A stretch of DNA of 64,000 nucleotides from Nitrospirales bacterium (lineage in GTDB: Bacteria; Nitrospirota; Nitrospiria; Nitrospirales; UBA8639). Under the pieces are notes generated by a model. The model saw nothing but the letters and a program-made list of their open reading frames with translations. It did no database searches and was not told the origin of the DNA. A program made the position numbers and the translations under genes. Position 1 is the first letter of the stretch; each line of letters begins with the position of its first letter. Of the stretch, positions 29,014 to 37,849 are shown piece by piece. The DNA lies in contig JALDRJ010000002.1 of the NCBI GenBank assembly GCA_031315865.1, positions 1,338,001-1,402,000 of the forward strand. The letters run 5' to 3'.

Positions 29014-29610
29014 TCAGGGTGATACGCCGCTGCGGAGTACGATCTCGCAGATATGATCCAAACGTTCGATGTGTTCATACGCGGACCAAGGATCTTGGGC
29101 CATAGAACACACGCCGTGGTTAGCCTGTCCGACGATATCGTATTTGCCGGCTGGATCATCTTGGCTTACCCCTAGCGCCTGGGCCGTAGCTTCTCCTAAT
29201 TCTGCGCTGATGGCCGGCAATGCGGGGACGGTAGGACCGATCCGCGTATAACGGTAGATTTCCGGAAAGTCCTGACAGATTTTCTGGAGATCGAACCCGC
29301 GATACATGGCCGCGACTACGTGGGTAGGATGGACATGGACAACCGCACGCGTTCGCGTCATTCCCCTCAGCAGCAGATAGTGCATATGGAGTTCACCCGA
29401 AGGGCTCGTGCCTTTGGGGATCTGCATATGGCCGTCAGCGAGTTTAATTTTGATCATGTGTTCCGGGTGCACAATGGTTTTTCGCCATCCAGACGGGGTG
29501 ATGTAAATATAGATGCTTTTTGCGCGGCGCAGGCTGCAGTTGCCGTCTCGCGAGGTAATCCATCCTCGTTCATAACATCGCCGTAGTACATCGCCTATTG
29601 CCGTGATCAT
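29014..29610 (-). CDS. Class II aldolase/adducin-family protein
   Basis: Zinc-dependent class II aldolase or dehydratase fold, 198 residues. The metal site of L-fuculose-1-phosphate aldolase is visible at matching positions: E73 (SGELHMH), H92 and H94 (VVHVHPTH) and H165 (QANHGV). Substrates in the family include fuculose-1-P, ribulose-5-P and methylthioribulose-1-P, so the exact reaction cannot be called. AAGGAG lies upstream of the ATG. No pathway partner is adjacent; a short repeat element lies 148 bases upstream. Confidence 0.85.
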   Translation of the reverse strand: MITAIGDVLRRCYERGWITSRDGNCSLRRAKSIYIYITPSGWRKTIVHPEHMIKIKLADGHMQIPKGTSPSGELHMHYLLLRGMTRTRAVVHVHPTHVVAAMYRGFDLQKICQDFPEIYRYTRIGPTVPALPAISAELGEATAQALGVSQDDPAGKYDIVGQANHGVCSMAQDPWSAYEHIERLDHICEIVLRSGVSP

Positions 29611-29757
29611 AAGGGAAGTCTCCTTTTAGGTAATGAGGGCAAGTCTTTTGTTGTTGCATTCTTGATCGATCGTTTCAAGGCATTGTCCTCCTCAGGCTTG
29701 AACGAGGGCACCGTTCCGAGAATAAGCACATCTTCACCTTGGAGCCACATTAACTTG

Positions 29758-29852
29758 TTATAGCGAATCCAAATACGTGCCAATCGATACAAACAACACA
29801 CCCCGCGAGGTACGACGTTGAACCATCCAGTAATTATTGGAAACGGCTATAA
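29758..29852 (+). repeat. 95-bp inverted-end repeat, copy 1 (MITE-like)
   Basis: The element begins TTATAGC and ends GCTATAA, with imperfect terminal inverted repeats of about 17 bases (TTATAGC-N3/4-TCCAA). It matches 35144-35238 read on the other strand at 82 of 95 positions, the ends being best kept. Read on the minus strand it holds a 22-codon ORF ending at the terminal TAA. The rest of the 374-base gap 29611-29984 holds no gene that I can support. Confidence 0.75.
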
Positions 29853-29984
29853 CTTATCAGTGTCTCTCATTCCATCAAAGGGGCCGAGCTTCAACTGTCA
29901 AGGAAGAATACAGCAACAAAAGACTTGATCTATGCTTGTGTGTGGAGCCGTCAAAGCATATCCCTTTTTTCTTAATGAGCAATC

Positions 29985-30377
29985 TCAAAGGACTGCACGA
30001 AGTCCTAAGTAGCGAACCATTGGGTCGAAATCTCGATCGGAGTAGAGAAGAGGGAGATCTTGAGCAATACAAAAGGTCCCAATCATGACATCGATAGTTT
30101 TGCGGACCGTGACGCCACGTTTGCGGAGGGTTCGGTAGTGTTGTGCGCTCTGAAGGGCAAGAGATGGGCCCACCATTGGCACGACGGGAAATACACGGAG
30201 AAGTTTTCGCGCAGTATCGAAATGAGAATCTTGCTGAAACCCTTGTAAAACTTCAGTCAGAATAAGGTCTCCTAGCAAGATCTCTTGACTACCCAACAGG
30301 TCATCAAAGGCTTCGGTTTCTTGCGTGGAGATGTCGTTGAAGTAATCAATCCACACGGAGGTATCCACAACGGTCAT
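29985..30377 (-). CDS. vapC: VapC-family PIN-domain toxin
   Basis: PIN-domain ribonuclease, the toxin of a type II toxin-antitoxin pair that cuts tRNA or rRNA. The 130-residue product has the acidic metal site: D5 (VVDTSVWI), E42 (LTEVLQG), D96 (TIDVMIG) and D114/D116 (SDRDFD). Its start overlaps the vapB stop by four bases (ATGA), so the two are translationally coupled. It closely resembles PIN proteins of the VapC type common in Proteobacteria, Nitrospirota and Cyanobacteria. The catalytic residues look intact, so the toxin is probably active. Confidence 0.9.
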   Translation of the reverse strand: MTVVDTSVWIDYFNDISTQETEAFDDLLGSQEILLGDLILTEVLQGFQQDSHFDTARKLLRVFPVVPMVGPSLALQSAQHYRTLRKRGVTVRKTIDVMIGTFCIAQDLPLLYSDRDFDPMVRYLGLRAVL

Positions 30378-30574
30378 AATTTAGTATCACGTCTCATAGC
30401 TTCAAGGTTTCCGGTCCACCTAAGCTTGCCGCGATACTTCCTGACCATCTGTTGCCGTTGAAGGCGAAGCAAGACCTTGAGCCCTTCTTCCACAACCCCC
30501 TTCTTGGTCTTAATGCCCGTGATGCGTTGTGCCTCTGAGAGCAATTGGTCGTCTATAACGATATTGGTACGCAT
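30374..30574 (-). CDS. vapB: VapB-family antitoxin
   Basis: A 66-residue antitoxin of the VapB (DUF2191) type: RTNIVIDDQLLSEAQRITG is the ribbon-helix-helix DNA-binding part and the C-terminal tail (QQMVRKYRGKLRWTGNLEAMR) matches the toxin-binding element of this group (KYRGK-W-G-LE-MR). It precedes vapC with a four-base overlap and would repress its own promoter. Confidence 0.92.
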   Translation of the reverse strand: MRTNIVIDDQLLSEAQRITGIKTKKGVVEEGLKVLLRLQRQQMVRKYRGKLRWTGNLEAMRRDTKL

Positions 30575-30590
30575 GGTAAACCCCTGAAAT

Positions 30591-30616
30591 GTGTATGTTT
30601 ATATGCTATTATACAC
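30591..30616 (-). promoter_or_regulatory. vapBC promoter and operator
   Basis: A perfect minus-strand -10 box TATAAT (complement of 30608-30613) lies 35 bases before vapB. It is overlapped by a dyad with arms GTGTAT (30591-30596) and ATACAC (30611-30616), a fitting operator for autoregulation by VapBC. No good -35 box is seen. Confidence 0.5.
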
Positions 30617-30751
30617 ATTGTGGTTTTGCAAGGCATGTGGTTACCTTGAATTCAACTTGATTCCGCGCTGACCACGTTGTTAGCCGGGCCTGTTGAATAT
30701 TGAAGTTCCCAACGGCCATTTGCCAGAAAAACGTTGTCCGCTCCGATTATT

Positions 30752-31642
30752 TTACAGTTGTTGTATCGCGTACCCTTTTTCCTTCAGTATCGCCAGCAAG
30801 CCTTCGTTTCCCAATAGATGCAAGGTTCCCACCACGATCATGTAGGGTTCGTCGTGCTGTAGGTACGTTTCAATGCGTGGGAGCCAGTTTTGGTTTCGTC
30901 GGGTAATTAACGCTTCATAGACTTCAGGAAATGCTTGCATGCCCGTGAGCAAGACTTCCAAACCCTGAATTTTTCCATGTGTCCAGGAGTCGACGAGTTG
31001 CTGTGTCTGTTGTTCCAGGAGTGTGATTTCTTCTAATGTCTGGAGGAGAAATGATTCCTGAGTCGTGTCCGATAACTGATCGAATAAATCGAGTTGATAT
31101 TCGACTGTTTCCAATCCTTCTGTCGTCTTCCCCTCTCTCTTGGCCTTTTGAAAAAAGTGCTGATCGACGCCGAATTCTGTCCCAAATCCCAATTTCTGCA
31201 ACTCTAGGATGGTGATCGTGCTCGCCAGCATCCAGGGCTTCATGAGATTGAACATGGTCATCGAGTACCCACGTCGCTCGAGTTGTGTTTTGGCTACGGC
31301 ATAGTTCCCGGGCGATAGTGTTTTTTGAAGCGTTCGTCCATCCGTATACAGGCCTTTCGACAACGCGTTGGCTTGAGTGGCGGGAGAGGACATGTCGTCA
31401 AGATTCGCTTCAAACACTAGGTGAGCGACAGAGTCATACGCAGCGTAGATCGTATCGTTCAAAGGATAGTTTTCTTGTTTTAAAACATGCACGGAGCCAA
31501 GGAGATAGACGGTATTGGATGGTGAGGAGACTTTCCAGAGGCAGCTTGTCGCGGTTGCATGAGCGTTGTCAGGTAGCAGAAGATATATCAGGATAAGGAA
31601 AAGGAGGCTCTTTGTTTTTGGAGTATTGGGTCGTTGTGACAT
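30752..31642 (-). CDS. TraB/GumN-family exported protein
   Basis: The 296-residue product has a signal peptide (hydrophobic about residues 12-24, then DNAHA) and the hallmarks of the TraB/GumN family: an N-terminal GSVHVL motif (about residues 49-54), EAN, GVDQHF, GLET, and a C-terminal VGTLHLLGNEG motif. The two GxxH motifs carry His residues that in related Tiki proteins make a metalloprotease site. Substrates in bacteria are not well defined. The protein is probably periplasmic. It stands alone with no clear operon partner. Confidence 0.87.
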   Translation of the reverse strand: MSQRPNTPKTKSLLFLILIYLLLPDNAHATATSCLWKVSSPSNTVYLLGSVHVLKQENYPLNDTIYAAYDSVAHLVFEANLDDMSSPATQANALSKGLYTDGRTLQKTLSPGNYAVAKTQLERRGYSMTMFNLMKPWMLASTITILELQKLGFGTEFGVDQHFFQKAKREGKTTEGLETVEYQLDLFDQLSDTTQESFLLQTLEEITLLEQQTQQLVDSWTHGKIQGLEVLLTGMQAFPEVYEALITRRNQNWLPRIETYLQHDEPYMIVVGTLHLLGNEGLLAILKEKGYAIQQL

Positions 31643-31842
31643 GTGAAATTCCTTGTGAGGTCGTTGGGTTAGAGGCTGATACGAGTTCCCGATAGAGCGT
31701 CAGGCGGCACGTCTAGCTATATGGTACTCGACCTAACGATTAAGACAAATGGCTAAGAGGAAAGATCTGATCAGGAAAAATGTCGAAGGAAATGACGGGA
31801 GGACTGTTGATTGAATTATTTAAAGAAGCCCAAAAACCGCGG

Positions 31843-32445
31843 TTACGGTTCCCAGTGGATCGATTGTCCCCATGAGCCTTGAAAAGCGAATGTGGATACC
31901 GGATTCCGCGTTCTTTCTGCCAATTCTCGCTCACGGAGTGCGTCAGGTAAGCTGTGGGGATCACCGATGTAGCCGATGGCTACTCCAGTGACTGCTTCAT
32001 AATGTTCAGGGATACCGTAAGTTGATCTGGCCTTATCTGGAAAAATCCCTGCCATTTGATGAACGGCAAGTCCAAGGGCTGTAGCTTGAACCACCAGATT
32101 TCCTACTGCCAGCCCAATATCATGATACGCATGCGGATTGGGTTTTCCATTGTGTGCAAACCTGAGTTTCGCCACCGTGAGCATGAGAACAGGGGCCTGT
32201 TTTGCCCAGATTTGATTGGCTTCAGCCAGGCATGACAGCATTCTGTCATATTCGGCTTGTTGTCGCTTTGTGGCGATAAGAAAATTCCAGGGTTGTTCAT
32301 TGAAGCATGACGCGGCCCATCGGGCGGCCTCCAGAAGGCTCTGCAGTTTCGTCTCTTCAACCAGAGCCTCTGAGAATGCTCGAGGGCTCCAGCGTTCTTG
32401 TAACAGGGGATGGATGGGAAATTGCGTTTTGGCGGTTTTTGACAT
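31843..32445 (-). CDS. Nitroreductase-family oxidoreductase
   Basis: Flavin (FMN) dependent nitroreductase fold, 200 residues. The N-terminal FMN-phosphate motif is RWSPRAFSE (about residues 17-25), followed by ARWAASCFNEQPW and the C-terminal IGYIGDP segment. It would reduce nitro groups, quinones or similar electron acceptors using NAD(P)H. The substrate cannot be predicted. The gene is alone on the minus strand; its ribosome site is weak. Confidence 0.88.
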   Translation of the reverse strand: MSKTAKTQFPIHPLLQERWSPRAFSEALVEETKLQSLLEAARWAASCFNEQPWNFLIATKRQQAEYDRMLSCLAEANQIWAKQAPVLMLTVAKLRFAHNGKPNPHAYHDIGLAVGNLVVQATALGLAVHQMAGIFPDKARSTYGIPEHYEAVTGVAIGYIGDPHSLPDALRERELAERTRNPVSTFAFQGSWGQSIHWEP

Positions 32446-32548
32446 CCGTCTTCTCTAGGCGAACCGGTCAGGAGTCGATGACAGCCTCCGAACGGCTCAT
32501 CTTAATATACCCGTCACGGATGAACAAGTCAGCGGGGTACCGGAAGCG

Positions 32549-32926
32549 TCAGGTTGAGGGCTCAGCGAGTAATGACTTGGCGAGATCGACGACTTCTTGC
32601 ATTTTGAAGGGTTTTTTGACGGTATGATGCGCGCCAAGGCGATGCGCAAGATCCAGCAGATTCACGTGCGCGCGCTCACTCCCTCCCGATATGGCGATGA
32701 TTTTAATAGTGGGAAATTCACGACGTAATTCAAGAATGGTTTCCAACCCCTCTTTTTCCGGCATGAGAATATCCAGGATCACGACGTCGGTTGGTGAGGA
32801 CGTATAGTAGCTCGTGCCTTCTTCGCCATTATGGGCAACTCGGGCGTCAAAGCCAGCCACTTCGAAGGCTTCACGGAGAACCCCGCAGACCTGTTCATCG
32901 TCGTCAATGATTAAGACAGATGGCAT
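32549..32926 (-). CDS. Single-domain response regulator
   Basis: A CheY-like receiver of 125 residues with no output domain. The acidic pocket (DDD at 8-10), the phosphoacceptor D52 (VVILDILMP), the Ser of AISGG and the Lys of VKKPF are present, so phosphorylation should work. A GTG three codons upstream (32935) also opens the frame; the ATG places the first strand as in most family members. It follows the hybrid kinase on the same strand after about 150 bases and may receive phosphate from it. Confidence 0.9.
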   Translation of the reverse strand: MPSVLIIDDDEQVCGVLREAFEVAGFDARVAHNGEEGTSYYTSSPTDVVILDILMPEKEGLETILELRREFPTIKIIAISGGSERAHVNLLDLAHRLGAHHTVKKPFKMQEVVDLAKSLLAEPST

Positions 32927-33076
32927 AATCTTCACAAAGGGCGTTCCGGCCTTGCCCGACCCTGAATATCTGATGAAATTGTAACGTGTTCCGGGTTAAA
33001 TAGAAACTGTTTCTGCTTATTTAATGGAACAATTTATAACCTCGAACGAAGACCATGGATCGGCCTGCCAACCTGT

Positions 33077-35080
33077 TTAGACGGTTGGGACCTTCTCCGC
33101 CTGTTGAGTATAGAACGGTTGTTCATCGAGAACATGACGAACGATAGGGGCCAAGTCCCTGATGGCCAACGGTTTCATCAAATAGCCACGAATGCCAATG
33201 GCTTTGGCCTTTTCAGCAGAGACAATGTGGCTAAAGCCGGTGCACAAGATAATCGGGAGTTCTGGACGAATCCGCAACAATTCACGGGCGAGGGCATCTC
33301 CAGGCATGGTGGGCATTGTTTGGTCTGTAATGACCAAATCAAACTGCTGCGGATCGCTTCGAAATAAATCTAACGCGTCAACGCTATTCGTTCGAACGGT
33401 CACGGTATATCCCAGGTGCGTGAGAAGCTCTTGCCCTAGGCGAACGATGGTTTCTTCATCGTCAACGAAGAGGATGCTCTCCTTGCCATTTGGGATAGAC
33501 GCTTTCGTTGAGAACACATCCCAGATGGCGGTGTGAATGGTCGGAAGATAAATGTCGATTTTGGTACCGATCCCCGGAGCGCTTTCCACCTGAATCGTGC
33601 CACCATGTGTCGTGACTATACCATGCACGACAGCTAGCCCCATTCCGGATCCTTCTCCTGTGGGCTTGGTCGTGAAGAATGGATCAAACATCCGTTCCAC
33701 GACATCCGGAGGCATACCGGGCCCGCTGTCTTTTACCGTGAGCCGTACGTAAGGACCAGGCTTGATATCAAACCGTTCAGCCATTGGCTCTTTCACTTCC
33801 ATATCTTCTAGCGTCAGGTCTAAAAGCCCACCGGATTCCCGCATTGCATACTCAGCGTTCGTGCAGAGATTGACGATCACTTGGTGAATTTGGGTGGAGT
33901 CGGCCATAATTGTGGCTTGTGAGAAGATGTTCTGACGAATCTCAATGGTAGAAGGAATGGTGGCTCGAAGCAGTTTGAGGGCTTCGAGAGCGACCAGGTG
34001 AATGTCGATGGATTTTTGTTCCTGGCCGGATTGTCGACTGAACGTTAAAATTTGTTGCACAAGATGCTTGGCACGATGTCCTGCCGTCAGGACTTCCTGA
34101 AGATTGCGATTGGTCCGACTTTCTTTCGGGACCGTGGCTAATGCTAATTCGGTGTACCCAAGGATGGCCGTCAAAATATTATTGAAGTCATGGGCAATTC
34201 CTCCGGCCAGGGTCCCAATGGCTTCCATTTTACTGGACTGGCGAAATGTTGGCTCTGTCTTTTGCAGGGCTTCTTCGGCTCGTTTCCGGTTTGTGATGTC
34301 TTCTTCGATGCCCGCGATACGATAGACTTCTCCCTTTTCATTCTTGATAGGAAATGCCCGAGATTCGATCCATCGTACTGAGCCGTCTGGCCGAATAATC
34401 CGGTAGGTTTCGTGGTACGATCCCTCGATTTGCTTGGGGATGGCCAATTGGAGACATTCTTGATCATCTGGGTGAACGGCCTGGAGGAAACTTGCAGGGT
34501 CTTCGCAAAGACTGGCGCAGCTTCTTCCCCATATGGATTCATAGGCAGGACTCACATAATACATTTGAGTCTTGTCAGCGGAAGATAGCCAGAACACCTC
34601 ATGAATATGCTCGGCTAACTGCCGGAATCGCTCTTCCCGTTCTTGAAGTATGGCTGTGCGTTCGGCTACCGCTTCTTCGAGCTCGCGGGCGTATTGGCTT
34701 AACTGGCTTCGCATCGCACGGTCAACTTGACGAACAAGTTCTCCCTGGCGTTGCTCTTTCTCAATGTAGGCAAAGGCCCCGAGATTGACTGCATCCTTGG
34801 CTGAATCCAAGGAGCTGTAGGCGGTATGGATAATGACTCGAATGTCTCTTGTCGCGTTCTGTAAATCTTCCAAAAGTTGGATGCCGTTCATGTCTGGAAG
34901 CCGTAACTCAATGATGGCAAGTCCAAAGCTTTCGCGTTTTACGTAATCTAACGCTTCCCGTGCAGTTCCCACACCCATCACTTCATACCCCTCATTCCTC
35001 AATTCGTTCATGAGTTTATCCTGTTGTCCGAAATCTGGCTCGACGATAAGGATACGAGACAATCGTGTGGGTTTCGTCAT
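33077..35080 (-). CDS. Hybrid histidine kinase: REC-PAS-HisKA-HATPase-REC
   Basis: A soluble 667-residue sensor kinase without membrane segments. Order: N-terminal receiver (about 8-125), a coiled coil, a PAS/PAC domain (about 145-270), HisKA with GGIAHDFNN (about 295), HATPase_c with DSGPGMPPDV and GEGSGMGLAVVHG, and a C-terminal receiver with FDLVITDQTMP. In the N-terminal receiver the phosphoacceptor Asp is replaced by Glu (E58 in IIELRLPD), so it may be a fixed or unphosphorylated module. I chose ATG 35080 because AAAGGA lies eight bases upstream; the ATG nine bases earlier overlaps that site. Confidence 0.93.
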   Translation of the reverse strand: MTKPTRLSRILIVEPDFGQQDKLMNELRNEGYEVMGVGTAREALDYVKRESFGLAIIELRLPDMNGIQLLEDLQNATRDIRVIIHTAYSSLDSAKDAVNLGAFAYIEKEQRQGELVRQVDRAMRSQLSQYARELEEAVAERTAILQEREERFRQLAEHIHEVFWLSSADKTQMYYVSPAYESIWGRSCASLCEDPASFLQAVHPDDQECLQLAIPKQIEGSYHETYRIIRPDGSVRWIESRAFPIKNEKGEVYRIAGIEEDITNRKRAEEALQKTEPTFRQSSKMEAIGTLAGGIAHDFNNILTAILGYTELALATVPKESRTNRNLQEVLTAGHRAKHLVQQILTFSRQSGQEQKSIDIHLVALEALKLLRATIPSTIEIRQNIFSQATIMADSTQIHQVIVNLCTNAEYAMRESGGLLDLTLEDMEVKEPMAERFDIKPGPYVRLTVKDSGPGMPPDVVERMFDPFFTTKPTGEGSGMGLAVVHGIVTTHGGTIQVESAPGIGTKIDIYLPTIHTAIWDVFSTKASIPNGKESILFVDDEETIVRLGQELLTHLGYTVTVRTNSVDALDLFRSDPQQFDLVITDQTMPTMPGDALARELLRIRPELPIILCTGFSHIVSAEKAKAIGIRGYLMKPLAIRDLAPIVRHVLDEQPFYTQQAEKVPTV

Positions 35081-35143
35081 AGAGTTCATCCTTTCCTAGG
35101 TTTCTAGGACTGGCGTACAATGCAATCGAAAAACCATAGCAGC

Positions 35144-35238
35144 TTATAGCCGTTTCCAATAACTTCCGCATGGCTCAACGTCGTACCGTGCGGAGTTGGT
35201 CGTCTGTATCGATTGGAACGTATTTGGATTCGCTATAA
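35144..35238 (-). repeat. 95-bp inverted-end repeat, copy 2 (MITE-like)
   Basis: Same length and 86% identical to copy 1 (29758-29852) but inverted. Read on the plus strand it holds a 22-codon ORF (ATG 35170 to TAA 35236-35238). An 8-base direct repeat CATAGCAG lies on both sides (35135-35142 and 35248-35255), possibly a target duplication. The rest of the 331-base gap 35090-35420 holds nothing recognised. Confidence 0.75.
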
Positions 35239-35420
35239 TCTGAGAATCATAGCAGTCTTGCCATATTGAGTCACCAATTTTCTCTGGCGAGTGCGAATTC
35301 CAACACGCTCCAGTAGGCGCAAATCAACGAACTCTATAGGATCACACATTTCAAACGTGCAGAAGGTACTGAAACGGCACTAGAAAAATTGAATGTTTAC
35401 TGATGTTTATGAGGCAGAGC

Positions 35421-36623
35421 CTATTGGGTATGAAGAGCGATAACTGGATCAATCGAGGCCGCATATCGGGCGGGAATGAAGCCAGAGCATATTCCGGCCA
35501 AGCTACTCACGGTGAGTGCCGCCACAATATAGGTTGGATGAGGATGAACTGGGAGTTGGGGGATCCAAATCGTGAGGATCTGCACGATGCCTAGTCCGCA
35601 TACTAATCCACTCGCACCCCCGATCATCGCGAGCACGACAGATTCGCAGAGAAAAAGCTGGTAAATCTGCGTGGAGGTGGCCCCTGTAGCTTTCAAAAGC
35701 CCTATTTCACCGGTTCGTTCGCGTACGACCATCCACATGACGGTCATGATTCCGATGGCCCCAACGACCAGGGAAATTCCCCCGATGATAGCTACCGCCA
35801 CCGTAATCACCTTCATGATGCCATCCATGGTATCGAGCATCGCCGCCTGTGTGACAATCGTGAAATCTTCTTCCCCACGATGACGTTCGACTAACAAGTC
35901 TCGGATCTGGCGCAGGATGGTTTCGAGCCGACTTCCAAACCCAAACGCGACTTGAATTTCATTGAGTTCATCCATGTTGAAGAGAGACATGGCTGAAGCC
36001 ACGGGCACATAGACGGCATCGTCGATGTTGAAGCCCAGCAGGGTCCCTTTGCGTGCCATGACGCCGATGACTCGAAACCGATGGCCAGCGATCCGCACAA
36101 ACGATCCCAGGGGTGAGGCGTCCCCAAATAACTCGGTCTTCAGCTTTGGGCCTAAGACGGCTATGGGTTGTCGGCGAAAGGGATCCCCTGATGGCAGGAA
36201 ACTGCCGGATCGTACATTGAATTTCCAATGTTCCGGCATCTCCGCTGTGACGCCAAACACTGAGACGCTCCGTCCTCGTCCTTCTGACTCGACTCTGGCG
36301 TTGCCGACGGACACAGGAACGACCCGAATGACGCCATCAAGTTGTCGAATGGCTTCGGCGTCTTCTAGCGTGAGCGGGTGAGTGGTCCCGCCCAAGACGC
36401 CTGGAATTCCGATGGTTTTGGTTTTCCCTCGTGTGATCGTGAGGAGATTGGTGCCGAATTGAGTAAATTGAGAAAGCACATACCGGCGGGTTCCTTCGCC
36501 GACGGAGGTCAGCAATATGACGGACAGCACTCCGATTGCAATGCCCAGCAGGGATAAGCCGGCTCGCGCCGGCCGCGCCGTGATAGCTCCCCAGGAAAGA
36601 GCCAAGACGTCCATCGATCTCAT
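35421..36623 (-). CDS. MacB-type ABC transporter permease (second)
   Basis: A 400-residue inner-membrane protein of the MacB/FtsX (MacB_PCD + FtsX) type: one N-terminal helix (about residues 12-35), a large periplasmic core (about 40-270) and three C-terminal helices (about 280-395) with the conserved RTGEIGLLKATGA loop. I chose ATG 36623 because it overlaps the preceding permease stop by four bases and gives the normal N-terminus; the longer upstream frame lies inside the neighbour. Together with the MFP, ATPase and first permease, it suggests a heterodimeric MacB-like mechanotransmission exporter of peptides, drugs or lipoproteins. Confidence 0.9.
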   Translation of the reverse strand: MRSMDVLALSWGAITARPARAGLSLLGIAIGVLSVILLTSVGEGTRRYVLSQFTQFGTNLLTITRGKTKTIGIPGVLGGTTHPLTLEDAEAIRQLDGVIRVVPVSVGNARVESEGRGRSVSVFGVTAEMPEHWKFNVRSGSFLPSGDPFRRQPIAVLGPKLKTELFGDASPLGSFVRIAGHRFRVIGVMARKGTLLGFNIDDAVYVPVASAMSLFNMDELNEIQVAFGFGSRLETILRQIRDLLVERHRGEEDFTIVTQAAMLDTMDGIMKVITVAVAIIGGISLVVGAIGIMTVMWMVVRERTGEIGLLKATGATSTQIYQLFLCESVVLAMIGGASGLVCGLGIVQILTIWIPQLPVHPHPTYIVAALTVSSLAGICSGFIPARYAASIDPVIALHTQ

Positions 36624-37828
36624 GTGACGCGATGCTCCAATGCTTGAATGGGATCGAGCTGTCCCGCACGACGCGCGGGAATCAGTCCAAAGACGATCCC
36701 TACGAAGATGGACATCGCCACGGCCGAGATGGAGGCCCAGGCGGGAGTCGAAGCCGGAATCGCAGGGTATAGCGTGACCAGTCCTTGTACGAGGCTCCAA
36801 CCGACAGCGAGCCCGATTATGCCTCCTGCCAATGACAAGACTACGGCTTCTGTCAGGAAAACCAGTAGGATCTGACCGTTTCTGGCGCCCAGAGCCTTCA
36901 GGAGACCGATCTCTTCCGTTCGGTCCGACACGGCGACCAGCATGACATTCATGACGCCAATCCCCGCCACAGTTAAGGAAATGATGCCGATCGCCGCTAA
37001 GGCAAGAGTCAAGGCATTCAAAATAGAAGAAAAGGTGCTGACGACGGCATCTTGCGTGATGCAGGTGATGTCGTCTTCGCCATGCCGTTGAGTCATGAGC
37101 GTGCGGATGCGATCGCAGGTGGTTTTCATGTCGGATAGCGAACGGACTCGAAGCAGAATGCGAAATAAGGAATGACGGTTCAGAAGCTGCATGCCTGTCG
37201 CTACCGGGACGATGACGAGATCGTCCATGTCCATGCCCAGTTGAGTGCCGCGTGGCGCCAGTACCCCGATGACTCGCATGCGCCAGTCGGCGACACGGAT
37301 TAATTGTCCTAAGGGGGAAACGCTGGGAAACAGTTCCTGCGCTACACGATGGCCTAACACGACGACCGGAGATCCTCGTTGAGGATCTCCGGCTGGAAGA
37401 AAGTGTCCAAGGGCGATTTCAAGGTTGCGAACATCGAGAAAATCTGACGTCGTCCCAACGATGGGAACTTGTCGCCGTCTTTCACCATAATGAACCGTTT
37501 CCGTTCCCATTGAAATGGGTGCGAGGTATTGAATGGCGCGAACGTTTCGACGAATGATCTGACTATCGGCGATCGTTAAGTCATGGGGAGCCCCGACGAA
37601 CCCCGGAAACGCGCCAGTCGTCTCCGTTTTGCCAGGGATAATAATGAGTAAATTGTTACCGATCGACATGAATTGATTGACGACATATCGTCTGGCGCCT
37701 TCTCCTAGCGCAGTTAAAACGACGATGGCCATGATTCCTATGCCGATGCCCGTTACACACAAACCGACTCGAATGGGATGACCTTTGAGCGCAGCACAGG
37801 CGAAGCTGAATAAGTCTTTAGAAGACAT
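36620..37828 (-). CDS. MacB-type ABC transporter permease (first)
   Basis: The 402-residue paralogue of the next gene. It has the same layout: N-terminal helix (about residues 20-42), periplasmic core (about 45-275), and three C-terminal helices with RTEEIGLLKALGARNGQ and a GLIPARRAGQLDPIQAL tail. It starts 21 bases after the ATPase gene and overlaps the second permease by four bases, so the four genes are one operon. The sequence does not reveal the substrate. Confidence 0.9.
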   Translation of the reverse strand: MSSKDLFSFACAALKGHPIRVGLCVTGIGIGIMAIVVLTALGEGARRYVVNQFMSIGNNLLIIIPGKTETTGAFPGFVGAPHDLTIADSQIIRRNVRAIQYLAPISMGTETVHYGERRRQVPIVGTTSDFLDVRNLEIALGHFLPAGDPQRGSPVVVLGHRVAQELFPSVSPLGQLIRVADWRMRVIGVLAPRGTQLGMDMDDLVIVPVATGMQLLNRHSLFRILLRVRSLSDMKTTCDRIRTLMTQRHGEDDITCITQDAVVSTFSSILNALTLALAAIGIISLTVAGIGVMNVMLVAVSDRTEEIGLLKALGARNGQILLVFLTEAVVLSLAGGIIGLAVGWSLVQGLVTLYPAIPASTPAWASISAVAMSIFVGIVFGLIPARRAGQLDPIQALEHRVT

Positions 37829-37849
37829 GGCTCTTCGGGCAGCACAAAT

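Noticed and set aside
29607-29801. 64-codon minus-strand ORF upstream of the class II aldolase, overlapping it by four bases
   Set aside because: Its N-terminal third comes from the 95-bp repeat and nothing in it matches a known protein; the ATGA overlap is probably chance.
29758-29852. Integron attC site
   Set aside because: Size and end symmetry fit loosely, but the terminal heptamers do not match the GTTRRRY/RYYYAAC core sites and there is no integron integrase.
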